5,489 nucleotides of DNA from Actinomycetota bacterium (GTDB lineage: Bacteria; Actinomycetota; Acidimicrobiia; Spongiisociales; ZC4RG35). Where the stretch lies: the NCBI GenBank assembly GCA_003242515.1, contig QGUS01000126.1, positions 1-5,489 on the forward strand, read 5' to 3'. Below are positions 5,425 through 5,489 of the stretch, one piece after another. A program made the translations under genes and the position numbers. Position 1 is the first letter of the stretch, and the number at the start of each line of letters is the position of its first letter. The notes under the pieces are model-generated. The model was not told the origin of the DNA and made no database searches. It saw nothing but the letters and a program-made list of their open reading frames with translations.

Positions 5425-5489
5425 TGCGTCTGTGGGAGACAAACTGCGCGGCCAGGCGGCCCCGCGGTGCGGTCGTCTGCCATCATCAC
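5425..5489. other. Upstream flank with no recognisable gene
   Basis: No supported coding start, RNA gene or terminator is visible here. It probably belongs to the gap between pncB and whatever lies beyond the window. Confidence 0.4.

Noticed and set aside
5364..5434. 7-bp inverted repeat CACAGAC / GTCTGTG flanking the pncB promoter
   Set aside because: The arms are 57 nt apart and short enough to occur by chance; no further symmetry supports them.
5362..5442. N-terminal extension of pncB to a TTG at 5442
   Set aside because: There is no Shine-Dalgarno, the extension does not resemble the family N-terminus, and it would run through the TACCCT box.

Overview
The window is very GC-rich DNA (roughly 70% G+C by eye) that looks like a chromosomal housekeeping segment of a high-GC actinobacterium. 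The clues are GTG and TTG starts, strong G/C bias at third codon positions, a phosphofructokinase of the actinobacterial type with Gly104 and Lys124, and several genes that appear to be leaderless. An uncultured Acidimicrobiia-like lineage is a reasonable guess, but the sequence alone does not settle the taxon.

Layout, left to right. (1) Positions 1-1047, minus strand: the N-terminal 349 codons of a P2-type cation-transporting ATPase, cut by the window edge just after the phosphorylation motif. Its last few codons lie in a GC-only palindrome and do not fit the family. (2) A 95-bp divergent promoter region. (3) 1143-2168, plus: 6-phosphofructokinase (pfkA). (4) A 169-bp intergenic stretch with several small hairpins, a -10-like box and a good ribosome binding site. 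(5) 2338-3204, plus: a membrane-anchored YpfJ-family neutral zinc metallopeptidase with a TTG start. (6) 3215-3802, plus: nicotinamidase (pncA), whose putative -10 box begins at the stop codon of the gene before it. (7) 3799-5361, minus: nicotinate phosphoribosyltransferase (pncB). It converges on pncA, and the two stop codons interlock in a single CTAG inside a hairpin. (8) 5362-5489: the pncB upstream region, with a -10 box and a perfect GGTGCC-T-GGCACC palindrome.

Functional links. PncA makes nicotinate from nicotinamide, and PncB converts nicotinate to nicotinate mononucleotide. The convergent pair therefore encodes two consecutive steps of NAD salvage (Preiss-Handler route). PfkA is central glycolysis. 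The peptidase and the ATPase are envelope proteins with no obvious pathway link to the rest.

I see no CRISPR, tRNA, rRNA, insertion sequence or phage gene, and no evidence of a new multi-gene system. The points most worth a second look are small-scale: the interlocked stop codons within a hairpin, the set of TAnnnT boxes at leaderless spacing, the substrate-specificity residues of the phosphofructokinase, the palindrome upstream of pncB, and the doubtful sequence at the left edge.
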